The position numbers and the translations under genes are program-made. This document shows, piece by piece, positions 32,636 to 44,405 of a DNA stretch of 64,000 nucleotides. How positions within the stretch are numbered: the stretch's first letter is position 1; each line of letters starts with the position of its first letter. The stretch covers positions 5,332,001 to 5,396,000 of the forward strand of contig JASJZH010000003.1 in the NCBI GenBank assembly GCA_037178975.1. Reading direction: 5' to 3'. Source of the stretch: Oscheius tipulae (lineage: Eukaryota; Nematoda; Chromadorea; Rhabditida; Rhabditidae). The notes under the pieces are model-generated. The model had not been told where the DNA came from. It did no database searches and saw only the letters and a list, made by a program, of their open reading frames with translations.

Positions 32636-35280
32636 ATGAGAGCTCGTTCCAGCTCCGTGACCTCTCTCTCCAACAGCAGATCCAGAAAGGGTGAGTTCTT
32701 TGCACAAGCATGTGAACCATGCCATTACGAAGTCATCAACTTTTTCTGCTCCGAGAGAGTAGACGCTATAATTGGGTTTCCTGAGAGTACTTTCGTGCAT
32801 GAGAACGAGTGATACATTTAGGTATCTCTTTGGATCGGAACAACAATGAACACTTGGATCGACAACCGAGACTCGTCCACAATACTTCGAAGCATGTCAA
32901 CGAGGGATTCTTCGGGGCAAGTTTCTCTTGACTGATACATGGTTCCAAAAATGGAAAAGACCAAGAATCTGTTTGTTATTTCTTTTGGGCAATGGAGCTC
33001 CGGCATCTTTTCTCGTGCGACTTTAGCGATTCACAAACATTCTCAAAGGAAGGACGTCTCGATGGCTACGTCACTCGTCTGTTTCCCCACTTTAGAAATG
33101 TAGGGAGAAACAATAAGGGAGGCTCGTTTTGTGGATCAGGCACTTTTTAGGCCTTCAGAAGTAGGGGCGGTTTTTTTGACTCATACCTTGTTTAGTGAGA
33201 GTCAAACTACTCCACCGCAGGTTTTCAGCCTCATTGTCAGCCATTCAGTTCCCAGTCCGCGAGTTCATACTCTCCCCGCTTGCCATCGAGTGAAAACGAC
33301 AGGAAATTCTCGTCCCGAAAAGTGCTGCCATCAATTACCCATTGCTGACTTTTATCCACGACGAAATGGCCCGTAATTACCGTTGGCTACAAGTGAAGAT
33401 TTGCCCAGCACCGGGTTTCTTGTCAACACGAAATTGTTTACGTCGAGTGGTCAGTAGAGGTCTTCAATTCACAAAACTCTCTTCACAAGGGCCTCGGCTA
33501 TAGTGACCAGGAGCCATTATGTTGTGTCCATGTTTCAGCTGTTTCTAGGCGCCATTCGTAACACAAAAAAGTCTGGCTATGCATGTTTCCTGTGTAGAGG
33601 GCAATAGCCGGAAGTGGTCAAAAGCAGCCATGTCCACCTGACTATACTACTCGAAAAGGAACACAAAGCCACATGTTATACATAGACTTGATGCTCAATT
33701 GAATGTTGGTCATCAGTGAATATCAATTTTTGCAGGCTTCTGAGAACATTCGCTCCGTCGACTCTCGAACAGCCGTCGAGAAGTACTACGAGATTGGGAG
33801 CATGATTGGCAGCGGTAATTTCTCCAAAGTGTACTTTGCTCTGCGACGCAAAGACGACAAGAAGTGTGCCTTGAAGGTGGGTATCCCCACAGGACACAAA
33901 CTGGCACATTGCGAAACAAAGAAACAGGAAAGGTTTTAGGAAATAGAGAAGCAGTCTCTTCGCGGAAAGTGGTTCTTCATTGAGAACGAGGTAGAGGTTC
34001 TTCAGATGTGCAGTCACAAGAACATCTGTACTCTCTTGGATGCCTTCAAGAGCGCGAACAAGTACTTCCTTGTCTTCGAATACGCCACGGTATTGTAATT
34101 TGAAGACATTTATCAAAATAGGTTCAGAACGGAGATCTGTTCGAAGTCATCCGAGATAGAGGGAGACTCGAAGAAGCCGAGGCAGCAAGCGTCATCTGTC
34201 AGGTAGGCTGCTTTCAAACAGTTATTTCCAAAAGTTGCTGACAATATAAAACACTAATAAAAAGTCGATTAATTGGACTTGATGCTGAGCAGACGACGAC
34301 AATGTGCTTTCGAAAGAAGAAAGTAGCCCAGAAGAAGGAACGCCCGAAGGAGCAGCCAAGAGCCGGCAACACACAAGCCACACAAGCAACTACACCAGTG
34401 GACAGACAGTCGATGATGCCACCGATGCCACAGGATAGACAGTCGAACAGGAAGAAACGAGATGACAATTCGGACAACACTCTCGAAGATGTTCCCTCTA
34501 ACATGCCGGAAATCGAGCTGGAAATGCTGAAAGAACGCGACCAGCAGATCACCGACTCGCAGCTGCTCTAAACACTTTTCCGACCTTCAAGGGAATAAAT
34601 ATTGTTCAGACACCTCTTTTCTACTCTCTAAACATGTTCATCTTCAGATCTCGTCTGCTCTTGCCTATCTACACGCCAGAAAGATTGTTCATCGCGACCT
34701 GAAGGTTAGTCCACAGAAGATAGTGGTCGGGTACAATTAGGGGTATACTAACTGAGAAAATCAATGACACTTGGGTGAAAGAAACCGAATTTGAAGGCTG
34801 AGAACATCCTGCTCGGACCGGAAAATCAAATCAAAGTTTGTGACTTCGGTCTCGCCTGCACTGTGCTTGGACCTTTGATGAGAGTCTGTGGAACTCCGAC
34901 CTATTGTGCTCCGGAGGTCTTGAAGGAGACTGGTAACTATTCCCATTGTTCAGAATTAAATGTTGTTTAGGTTACGGTGTTCAAGTAGACATCTGGTCTC
35001 TTGGCGTTCTCCTCCATATAATGTTAGTCGGCTACGCCCCTTTCAGATCAGCCGACAAGACCAGACTGTTCCGACTCATCGCGAAGGGGAAACTCTATTT
35101 TGATCTTCCAGAATGGAAGTCTGTTGGAACTTGTAAATTGGGTGAATGTTAACAGACTAACTTCCCGTTTTAGGGGCCAAAGATCTGGTTGGAAGAATGG
35201 TCAACACTGAAGTTGAACGTCGGCCAAAAGCACAAGACATTCCCCTCCATCCATGGGTCTCGAAGATGACTAATATGTGA
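32636..35280 (+). CDS. DCLK/CAMK-type Ser/Thr protein kinase
   Basis: A short first exon (MRARSSSVTSLSNSRSRK) joins over a 1-kb intron to ASENIRSVDSRTAVEKYYEI. Kinase motifs in order: IGSGNFSKVYFAL (glycine loop), KCALKEIEK (VAIK lysine), FIENEVEVLQMC (alphaC Glu), IVHRDLK|AENILL (catalytic loop, intron in it), VCDFGLA (DFG), CGTPTYCAPEVLKETGYG and VDIWSLGVLLHIMLVGYAPFR. The short C-end is HPWVSKMTNM. GPLMRVCGTPTYCAPE and the ETGYG motif are most like doublecortin-like kinases (compare GPLYTVCGTPTYVAPEI). No DCX domain precedes the kinase and no calmodulin-binding tail follows. All catalytic residues are present. An intron (34203-34647) contains a nested open frame on the same strand. Confidence 0.82.
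34302..34571 (+). CDS. small nested gene in a kinase intron
   Basis: An 89-codon uninterrupted frame inside the 34203-34647 intron of the DCLK-like kinase, same strand. The product is very hydrophilic: MCFRKKKVAQKKERPKEQ, then a Thr/Gln/Pro and Met/Pro-rich middle, and an acidic end (PEIELEMLKERDQQITDSQ). It has no known domain. An AATATAAAAC stretch lies about 55 bases before the ATG, and AATAAA lies at 34594-34599 after the stop, so the intron carries its own promoter-like and poly(A)-like signals. An MCF N-terminus could be an acylation site. It may instead be an alternatively used exon of the kinase. Confidence 0.45.
   Translation: MCFRKKKVAQKKERPKEQPRAGNTQATQATTPVDRQSMMPPMPQDRQSNRKKRDDNSDNTLEDVPSNMPEIELEMLKERDQQITDSQLL
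34594..34599 (+). terminator. AATAAA poly(A) signal of the nested small gene
   Basis: AATAAA 22 bases after the nested stop codon and within the kinase intron. Confidence 0.45.
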
Positions 35281-35473
35281 TCTCTCAGCCAATTGTATAT
35301 ATGCCCTTCGCGTCTTTCCTGATACTTGTCTCTTTCCGAACGCGGTGCAATTAGATGCCCAATGAAGTCTATTTATTCCCCCTCTCTTTGTAAACGTCAT
35401 TGCGCGAGGTCACTCTCTCGGAATGTGTACAGATGAGCTCAGCGCTTACGCACAAAGCGCACCACGTGGTTTA

Positions 35474-36512
<1,039 letters not shown>

Positions 36513-37338
36513 CTGAATTATTGGATTTCTACTATTAGAAGAATGACATGGAAAGAATGAGAGAACTGGGAATATTAGCGATATCTCTTTTGTCTCCAGG
36601 TTATCAGTGACTGCCTCGTAAATGCAACAAAAAGCTGACACCACGTGTGCCAACAGTTGACATATCAAGTCGTGAATAGAAGAGAAACGTGTCAGTTCCT
36701 TGAAGGAGCGTTGTTATCACCAAACCACAATCCGCGAACTGCGTGGGTCGCCCGCAACCAGCACTTGAGATGGACAGCTTAGAGTTTGCTGTCTGGCTGT
36801 TAATAGATTGAATCAGGTTCTATACTAAACTCAATACGGAAAATATGCAGAACAAACAATCGTAAAGTATTGTCAGCATAACTTATGTGAGTCTTTTGTA
36901 CTGTAGTTTATCGACTCTATCTACTGAATTGCAACAGTCATCCTTGATACAGTAAAGTAGAAATCTTTTAGTCAATCCTATTCTACAGCAATCTCGTGAT
37001 CTTGGAACTATTTTTGTGGATTAAAAAGGAGGGGCAGGAACGAAGGTTGAGCAAATTGGCGGAGTTTTGATTGCTCTCAGTTTCGGCACCTGGACTGTTT
37101 GCTAGAAAATATAGAGCAAGAGGAGGGCAGGCGACAGAAGCCTGTGATGATAAGAGCCTTGGTCTGGAGATAATAGCACGACCCTTGTAGAGACCGAGAA
37201 TCACATGGGTGGGCTTGGTTCCACCTCGGAGACGGAAGGCATCCATCCTGCCCGCACATTAGAAAAGAGAATTGTTATCTTTACCCTTTCATGCACAACC
37301 AGCGGCAGTGTAAGTCAAGAAATATACAAATTGGATCA
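36513..37338. other. spacer between the two uridine phosphorylase genes
   Basis: About 830 bases. An 87-codon minus-strand frame (36983-37246) begins MDAFRLRGGTKPTHVILGLY and is preceded by a GCAGG acceptor-like site; I cannot match it to a family and its later part looks like random sequence. The rest is AT-rich. Confidence 0.35.
36983..37246 (-). CDS. unrecognised 87-codon frame between the upp genes
   Basis: It opens MDAFRLRGGTKPTHVILGLY and continues for 87 codons. The beginning looks protein-like, the rest is Ser/Leu/Asn-rich without motif. It could be a first exon spliced elsewhere, a small gene, or chance. The strand matches both phosphorylases. Confidence 0.2.
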   Translation of the reverse strand: MDAFRLRGGTKPTHVILGLYKGRAIISRPRLLSSQASVACPPLALYFLANSPGAETESNQNSANLLNLRSCPSFLIHKNSSKITRLL

Positions 37339-38286
37339 CTACTGTTTGAGCTCACGACGCATCAAAGCCGAGACCAAGAGATAGGGACGTTCTTCGAACT
37401 CCATCGACTTTTCCTTTGTCATCTCGATACTGTCCCCTTGCATTCTGTTCAACAAAGCCACACAGACGATTCCGGCCTTGACGCCAGCTCGACAAGTGTA
37501 GGAGGCGAAGCAGGTACTTTCCATTTCGATATTCCTCACTCCAAGCTCGTTCAGCTGGCGCAAGAAGGTGAACTTATCCTCGGTCTGATACTCACAGAAA
37601 AAGCCATCCAATCTCATTTGACCTGAAATAAACTATGAGTGTCTGAAAGCTGTCTCACCTTCGTAGAAGTCATCGGCACATAGAGTCTTTCCTCTGATGG
37701 CAGGGATCCCATTCGATTCAGCTGTAGCCAAGAGATCTTGACTGAGTTTCTCGTCCAGCACAGTTGGACGAATGACCTTCTTTCCAGCAATATGCTGGAC
37801 ATAGCCGGATTCTAGTCCTCCATTGATTGCTTCAGAGGTTACGACAACGGTTCCGGGCTCGACTCCAACCCCTCCAGAAGTACCCAATCGGAAGAAGGTG
37901 ACGTCAACTGCTTTAGCATGGTGAATGAGCTTGAGCATCTCGACCAGCATTACAGATAGAGAAGGCCCTCCGATTCCGTGGTTGACCCACAGAACTGGAC
38001 CCGTTTTGAACAGTACGTAACGGTCACTCAGAGACAGATTTCCACTGTTCGAGAAGCCCATCTCAACCGCGAATCGGGCTGCATAAGCTGACGATCTATT
38101 CGGAGAGCCTCCACAGCAGACGAACTAAGTACACGAAACTATTTGAGGATGAAAATATGGTACTTTGACATCTCCGAAGAGAACAGGAATGTCGTGAGTC
38201 TTGATCCCGAACCCGAAATGGTAGAAGAAGTCCTCCTCAGCCTTGACCAGATATTTGTTTCCCAACTTGAACTGCGAGTCTATCAT
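37339..38286 (-). CDS. uridine phosphorylase, copy B
   Basis: Second family member. The start is the ATG at 38284-38286, two bases after TTTCCAG, giving MIDSQFKLGNKYLVKAEEDF then FYHFGFGIKTHDIPVLFGDV. The main motifs are [91 protein letters not shown] and VCVALLNRMQGDSI. It ends RRELKQ. Compared with copy A it keeps all substrate-site motifs but has different N- and C-termini. The two genes may have divided tissue roles or substrate preference (uridine against thymidine or deoxyuridine), which the sequence cannot show. Confidence 0.92.
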
Positions 38287-39595
38287 TTCTGGAAATGGGT
38301 CTGTTTTTGGAGAGGAGAGGGTAAAGGAAAAGAGTGACTGGACAAAATGATTCAAGAGAGACGAGCAGAAACATCCTTAAAGCGTGATATGAAAGCGATA
38401 GGGTCATTATTGGAAATTAGCTGAACACTGGAAAATACCCTATCGATAAGAAAGATTCTCCAAGGGTCATCGAAAAACCCGACGATGAGAAAGACGTTCT
38501 ATAAAAAAAAAAAGTTGCGACGCATAAGGAGTAAGCGAGATCGATGCGACCACGTGGGGAAAGAACAGCTGACGTGGGAAGATGACTGAAGAGTGTCGAC
38601 GCCTAACGAGAGCATTTTTATCCATCTCTCTCTGCAAGCACCTGGCTGGGCAAATACATGACGGAATTCGATAAGAGATGTCTGCGAGTTCATTTGAACT
38701 TTCTCACTGAAAAATAAAAAATACTTTGACCCGTGAAAGAATCATATTCTTCTACTTTCTTTTTGATTGAGCTTCGAGAGAATTGGCTACATTCTTCCGT
38801 AGTTTCACACTGGACGAAACGTGGTCGTAATTGTCAGCCTCCTGGATATCCTGTGTTCAAAGTCATTGTTGTAATTTTATGTGTCTGATATTGCAAGAAA
38901 GGGAATGAGATAAGACCAAACGGGAACAGTTCTCTGGGGAAGATTGAGATACTTTTGCAACATTCAGTTCGCAGACGGCTGACTCTGACCAATTAATGAT
39001 CGCGGGAAAGAATTTCACTGATACCACTCTCTACGGCGAAAGACGAAGACGAAAAAAAGCTCCTCGTCGGCACCGATACCTTTTATGCCGTCGCTATCTG
39101 ATGGCCTCCGCCCCCTACACCGTATCACGTGGCCGACTGATCAACGGAAATCATCGTGTGATTGTAAATCGTGTTTTTTCTGAGATATTATTTACCAGGC
39201 GATCCGAACACTCAACAAAATGGTTGTTCTGTACCAGCCACTGTATATGTTATTGCAGACATGGAAGCATAATGGAGATTGATCTCGGGTAATCTTGATT
39301 ACCAAGGTAATTAATCATGTGTGTTGTGTGATACCATCTGCGAATCTTTGGAAACGGAAAAGAAGCAGTCGAAACTATGAAATCAAGGTTACACTTCCTA
39401 TGTGAAGATTCAAATTCCCGCGCCAGTTGGTGCGCAATGCAAAGTTACCGTATCATTGCGAGGCTTTTCAAAGATGGTAAATCCTAAAATTAAATAAAAG
39501 ACGTTTTTCTATTTTTTTTTGTCTTTACTTTTTTTGCTCTCGGTGTAGCTCTTATTCTCGTGCAACAATTGTATGATACAATATTCAAGAGTAAC
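38287..39595. other. gap between upp copy B and RCC1
   Basis: About 1.3 kb between divergent genes. Short open frames (for example 38996-39292) have no family resemblance. AT-rich with poly(A/T) runs. I see no RNA gene. Confidence 0.4.
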
Positions 39596-41178
39596 ATGAC
39601 GAAAAGGACTCCAGAAGAGAAGGTCGCTCCACCAACTCCTAAAAGTAAGCTTTTTCAAACAATTCAAATTCAATTAGAGTTTGAATTGTTTGAAATTTTT
39701 TTTTGCAGGGAGTAGAAAGCTGGTATCCTGGGAGGATTTCGCCTGCCATACGCCAGGAGCACGCGTATTATCCTGCGGAACTGGAGATCAACTTGGACAT
39801 CCTGGCAGAACGACGACTAAAAAGCCAAGAAAGATCGACATAGTCGAAGAAGAAGGAATGAAAATTGTCCAGGTTTGACACCATTTTTTTTTAAAGGAAG
39901 AACTACCCTTTTTAAGATTGCCGCTGGAGGAGTACATTCCGCTATGCTCACTGCTGAAGGAACAGTGTATACTTGCGGAATTAACGAAAAGGGTACTGTC
40001 CCAGCAGAAGGAGTAGAACCTGAAGGCAGCACCGATGAGTTCACGAAGATCAACTTCTCAGACGAAGTTCGCCAACAGGGAAGGGTTCGTTTGGTTCTGA
40101 AATATTCAAACAGCTCCTTATTCAGATCGTAATGCTCACTGCTGGTGCCAGCTTCACGGCCGCCTTAACAAATCGTGGATCCGTCATCGCATGGGGCAAT
40201 CTTCGTGACGGCAGCGGCAAAATGGACGTTCATCAACAACTCATTGCCATGCAGAAGCAGCCAATCATTGTCCTCAGACACAAGCCCGGCTTCTCGATTG
40301 CCAAAATAGCTGCCGGCGAAAACCATCTTGTGATGCTGAGCGAGGACGGCCGTGTTTTCACGTTTGGAGACTTTTCCATGGGCCAGCTCGGCAGAAGCGC
40401 CCGCCTCGACAGAATTCGCACTCGTAAGCTGTTTCTTTTTTTTTAATAGATACAAAATAATTTGTAGAGTACATCGCTGCTGATTCGGAGAGCTCTCTCC
40501 TTGTCTCCATCGTGGATGGACGCAAGAAAGTCCGGTGCAAGAACGTTTTCGCTGGCGGCTATTGGAGTGCCTTTCTGTCGGAGGAGCATAAGCTGTTCGT
40601 ATGCGGTCTGAACAACTATGGCCAGCTGGGATTCCCTGTCGAAGATGAAGGTGATTCAGTATTAGAATTTTCCTATTGACAAGCTCAGGTGAACTGCGCA
40701 TCTTCATTCCCAGAATCTCCGAGGAGCTCTCCAGCAAGAATTGGACCCACATTGAAGGAGTGCAGCATCTCGTCCTTCGCACTGTCAACGGCGAGGTGTT
40801 TGCCATTGGAAAGAACACAGACAACGCTCTCGGTCTTGGGAATTGGTCAAACAGCGAAAGCGGAAAGAACTGGAAATATAACACGCTCCAGAAGTTGAAT
40901 ATTGACAATTGTTCCGGTGTAGCCGCTCAGCTAGGATGTTCCATTGCCTGGAACTACGAAGGTTGAACTGATTGCAACTATTGTATAAATTTATTTAAGG
41001 AGATGCCTTCTCTTGGGGATTCGATTCGAGCGGACAGCTCGGCTTAGGTCTGAAGGATGATGAGGACAAGACCGTATCTCGCCCCGAAAAAATTTCGTCG
41101 GCTCATTTGGATGGATTTAAAATTATGCATGTCTCTCTTGCCGACAACCACGCACTTTTCTTTGCAGCTAAAATCTAA
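39596..41178 (+). CDS. ran-3: RCC1-type Ran guanine-nucleotide exchange factor
   Basis: Chromatin-bound exchange factor that loads Ran with GTP, setting up nuclear transport and spindle assembly. A basic N-terminus ([16 protein letters not shown]) precedes RCC1 propeller repeats: [75 protein letters not shown] then [30 protein letters not shown] then [29 protein letters not shown], and [20 protein letters not shown], ending [14 protein letters not shown]. Seven blades can be counted, as in RCC1. The stop is 131 bases before the ATG of the next gene, which begins just after a TTTTTTTCAG site, so the pair may be an operon. Confidence 0.93.
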
Positions 41179-41309
41179 ACTCACTGTGAATGTTGATACT
41201 TTGTAGACAATGAAATTAACCGCTCGTTTTTACTGTTTTCATCATTCATTCGGCTTTCTCCGTACCTTTCCATTCGATATTGCTATTATTTTACTTGATT
41301 TTTTTCAGA

Positions 41310-42564
41310 ATGTTCAAGAAACGCGGTGGTCTGCGTGCCCTAAACCTCGAGGAACGCTTGGTCCCTACTTCACCTGCAACCAAGAAGAGGAAGCGCGGTA
41401 GCTCTGGTTCGGCTAATGAGCCTGAAGATGAGATGGAACTTGACGTATGTTATACCTTCATGAATGCATTGCTTTATATTCAGAGTTCTCAAACTGAAGG
41501 TACCGATAGGGAGAACTCTGTTCTCCTTACTAGTCCCTACCGTCACGAGGATAGAGATGTACACGACCTCGAAATTGACGAAAGCAAAAACGTGATGTCG
41601 GACGAGGAAGGAGATGAGCAACCCGGTGATGGTCCTATTCTCGATCCGAGTGTGATGAAAACTCATATAGTGGTCGAGTCGTCATCGTCTTCCACGCTTA
41701 ATCGAGTTTCAGAAGTTTTACAAGTTTCTGGGAAGGAAGGATGTGATGGGTAAGGCTGTGTCCCATCAGCTCAAGAAGCAGGTTGCCGAATACGTCAAGA
41801 AGAATGAATCCGATTTCACCGAAGAGCAGTTCTCTCGCTCGTATCGCTACTATATGAAGAAAGCCTCGTCTTGTCGTACTTTTCTTACAGACCAAGTCAT
41901 GATGACCACTTTGTTTGAACGTCCTTCTATGGTCGAGTCGTACCCGGATTATCCTCAAATTCCTCATTCTGCTCTCCACCTGTATGCTCAGAAGCACGGA
42001 ATGCAACTTGGATTCGGTAAACATACAGTGAGAAGATTTTTTGTCGGACTTTACTTGCCTTTTAGGAGGTAAAGAGACGTCTGGAAGCAGATGCTGACGG
42101 TCGTCTGGCTGTTGAGGCGGAGTTTCGCGAAATGGAAGAGAACCTGATTGACAAGTTGACAGTCTTTTCTGCTGCTCACGATGATGATCTAAACGCTCAG
42201 CAAAAACAGTTCATCCAGAGAAAGATAGCCTCTATCAATAAAAAGGTTTGCACGGAATATTTGCGAAATTTTTGTGTTTCAGCTGAATCCTGATAGTGTG
42301 GCCAGGCCTACTCGCTCTCGCCAACAGAAGTCGCAGCCTCCAGAGACTCCCAAAGCTTCGAAGCCTGCCAGTGTTTTCGAGATGTTCGCCAACTCCAAGA
42401 AGGACCTGTAAGCGTCCTTTATGCCCTTTTGAACAATGTTTTTTTTTTTTTTTAGATATCTTGACCTGGAGCCGGAAAAGAGAGAGCGCAAACTCATGAA
42501 AAAGTTCGAGAAGCTCACCCCTGAAGAGCTACATGTTTGGGAGAGTGTCTTCTTTTCGCTGTAA
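41310..42564 (+). CDS. HMG-box-like nuclear protein, possibly UBF-related
   Basis: The N-terminus is basic (MFKKRGGLRALNLEERL, KKRKRGSSGS), followed by an acidic Ser-rich linker. After an intron ending cgagtttcag comes KFYKFLGRKDVMGKAVSHQL and a helical region. Two HMG-box-like segments follow: one near YPDYPQIPHSALHLYAQKHG with VKRRLEADADGRLAVEAEFR, and one at SKPASVFEMFANSKKDLYLD with LMKKFEKLTPEELHVWE. The order (helical N-domain, then P-D-x-P HMG start) recalls UBF, the RNA polymerase I factor, but the match is weak. The ATG lies one base after a TTTTTTTCAG acceptor, 131 bases downstream of RCC1. Confidence 0.5.
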
Positions 42565-43035
42565 AAGTTGTTGTCGGTGTCTGTTCTTTCTCTTCTGGTT
42601 AACAATCTATCGTCGTTAAAATAAATGTTTCCTGAATTCGCTAGACCTGTGCTTGAGACTGACAAATCTGCGAGGTAATTCGATTGGCTCAGTTGGCTCC
42701 TGTACGAGGCGCTCTGCAAAACTTTCGCGCCAAAACCACACAGGCAAAGAGGTCTCGTGGCGAACAGGAGCCGAGTCGGGCGGCAAAGATTTTCCCAATT
42801 CATCCATCTGCCGAAGCTGTCCGTCTCTTGACTTGCTTTAGCTTCTTTCTCTTTTTTCTTTTATTTTTTTTCTCTCATCCAAAGGCTCAAAACTTTCTTA
42901 CTCGTTTGTGAATCGGCTTCGTTTCTTCTAAGCATTGCACTCTGTGTTACTTGTTGTTTCATTTAAAATACGTACATGCTCGTTTCTCTAAACCTATGAA
43001 TTCACTTCAATTTGTTACAGGCCCGGAAAACAAAG
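42565..43035. other. gap between the HMG-box gene and the secreted Cys-rich gene
   Basis: About 470 bases: AATAAA near 42620, then T-rich sequence ending in a ...gttacag acceptor 15 bases before the next ATG. No other feature. Confidence 0.4.
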
Positions 43036-43628
43036 ATGTTCCGCGCTGCTCTCTTCTGCGTTTTCCTTCTCGCCGTCCAGGCCTATCCTTCGGAATCGTC
43101 GGGATCTTCCGGTTACGAGGCTTCTGCCGAAGAAACTGTTGTGGAGATCGACATCCTCGAGGATTCTTCCTACCGCTCTAAGAGAGAAGTTGAGCCGGCT
43201 TCTGGAGAAGCCTCGGGATCCGGAGATGCTTCAGGATCCGGGGATGATGCTTCAGGATCTGGGGATGGTGCCATGTGCATCGCCATGAACGAATGTTACG
43301 ACGATGGTGATTGTTCCGGAGGAAGCTGTCTCGGAGCCTTCCTTGGCACGTGCAACTGCAACGCTTGCCTCAACTTCTGGACGTATGTTTTGATTTTTCG
43401 ACATTACTAACGCTCCAAAACAGGTGTACCGCTGACAGCGACTGTGGAGGTCTTAAGGGCGCCTGCCAGAAAGGATTCTGCGACTGTTACGGTGCTTACC
43501 AGAAGAACAACTACACCGACGTCCTCGATGCCTTCACCCATCTTTGTAACACCAAGTCATGTGCCAAGGAATCTGCCGCTGAGAGCTGTGCCGGTCTTCC
43601 CTGCAACAAGGGATTCTGTGTCTGCTAA
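43036..43628 (+). CDS. secreted Cys-rich protein with SGSGD repeats (proteoglycan-like)
   Basis: MFRAALFCVFLLAVQAYPSE is a signal peptide. The pro-region ends at SKR, a likely dibasic cleavage site. Then come three SGSGD-type repeats (ASGSGDASGSGDDASGSGDG), the Ser-Gly-in-acidic-context pattern that carries glycosaminoglycan chains in nematode chondroitin proteoglycans. The remainder has about 20 cysteines in CxxxxxCxxDxDCxxGxC-like spacing (CIAMNECYDDGDCSGGSC; CTADSDCGGLKGACQKGFCD; CAGLPCNKGFCVC). One intron. It is a compact extracellular protein, perhaps in eggshell or cuticle matrix, but the exact family is not recognised. AATAAA lies at 43686-43691. Confidence 0.75.
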
Positions 43629-44405
43629 AGGCCTAAGCTCGCACTATCGGTGTACATTTTAAACATTCCTATTTTTTTACTCTCAAATAAACTTTTTACG
43701 CGTCACTGGGGTTTATTGACTAATCAGACAGAGGGCAACTCACTCGTGTTTAGTGATTTCAAAGGTTGCTGGAAAGTATTTTGATTAATTCGCTGACATC
43801 GCTGAAGGCTAATGGGCGCCCATTTATTACTCGGATTTTTATCTTCTCCGTGTGGTGCGGATGTTAGAAATCTGGCGTTTTGTTAGCCCGTCCTTGCATT
43901 GTCAACGTATTGGTGCCAGTTCGGCGTCAGAAATTGCGATTCTGCGGCAGAAATTACCATTTGGGTTACATTTCCTAATTGTACAGCCGGATCCGCTGTT
44001 TGCAGATTTTCGCAACTCTTGAAAAGGCGCGCGTTTTAGATTTTTTGGTCTTGCAACGGTTAGCCTGAAAATAAGTTTGACCTTACAGCTGACAAGCATT
44101 TGAAATACAGTGCGCATCACAGGATTTGAGAACTGCCCAACAGAAAAAAAACACCCCACCGGGTCGGCCCGGTTTCCGAACCCTGCTCATCAATTGCAGC
44201 TTATTTCAGTTCTACACCCTCACACGCTTAGCGCGTAATAATTGCCACTGTCTAACCTCTGAAAGAGCATGACGCATGGCGCGGATAACGATAGGTGCGC
44301 CATTTCAGTTCATAATGAAGTCGCCGCATGCGTTTTCTTTCTTGCTGTGTTTCTCACTGTGGTACGTACCATAATTATTTTTCAGGTACAGACATTGCTC
44401 ATGCA
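43629..44405. other. gap between the Cys-rich and RING genes
   Basis: About 780 bases, with mixed composition including a GC-rich patch near 44157-44185. Upstream exons of the RING gene could lie here but none could be joined in frame. Confidence 0.35.
43686..43691 (+). terminator. AATAAA poly(A) signal of the Cys-rich gene
   Basis: AATAAA 58 bases after the stop codon, within an AT-rich tail. Confidence 0.55.

Noticed and set aside
38996-39292. 98-codon plus-strand frame upstream of RCC1
   Set aside because: Arg-rich low-complexity start and Cys-rich end with no family match. No acceptor or poly(A) context was convincing.
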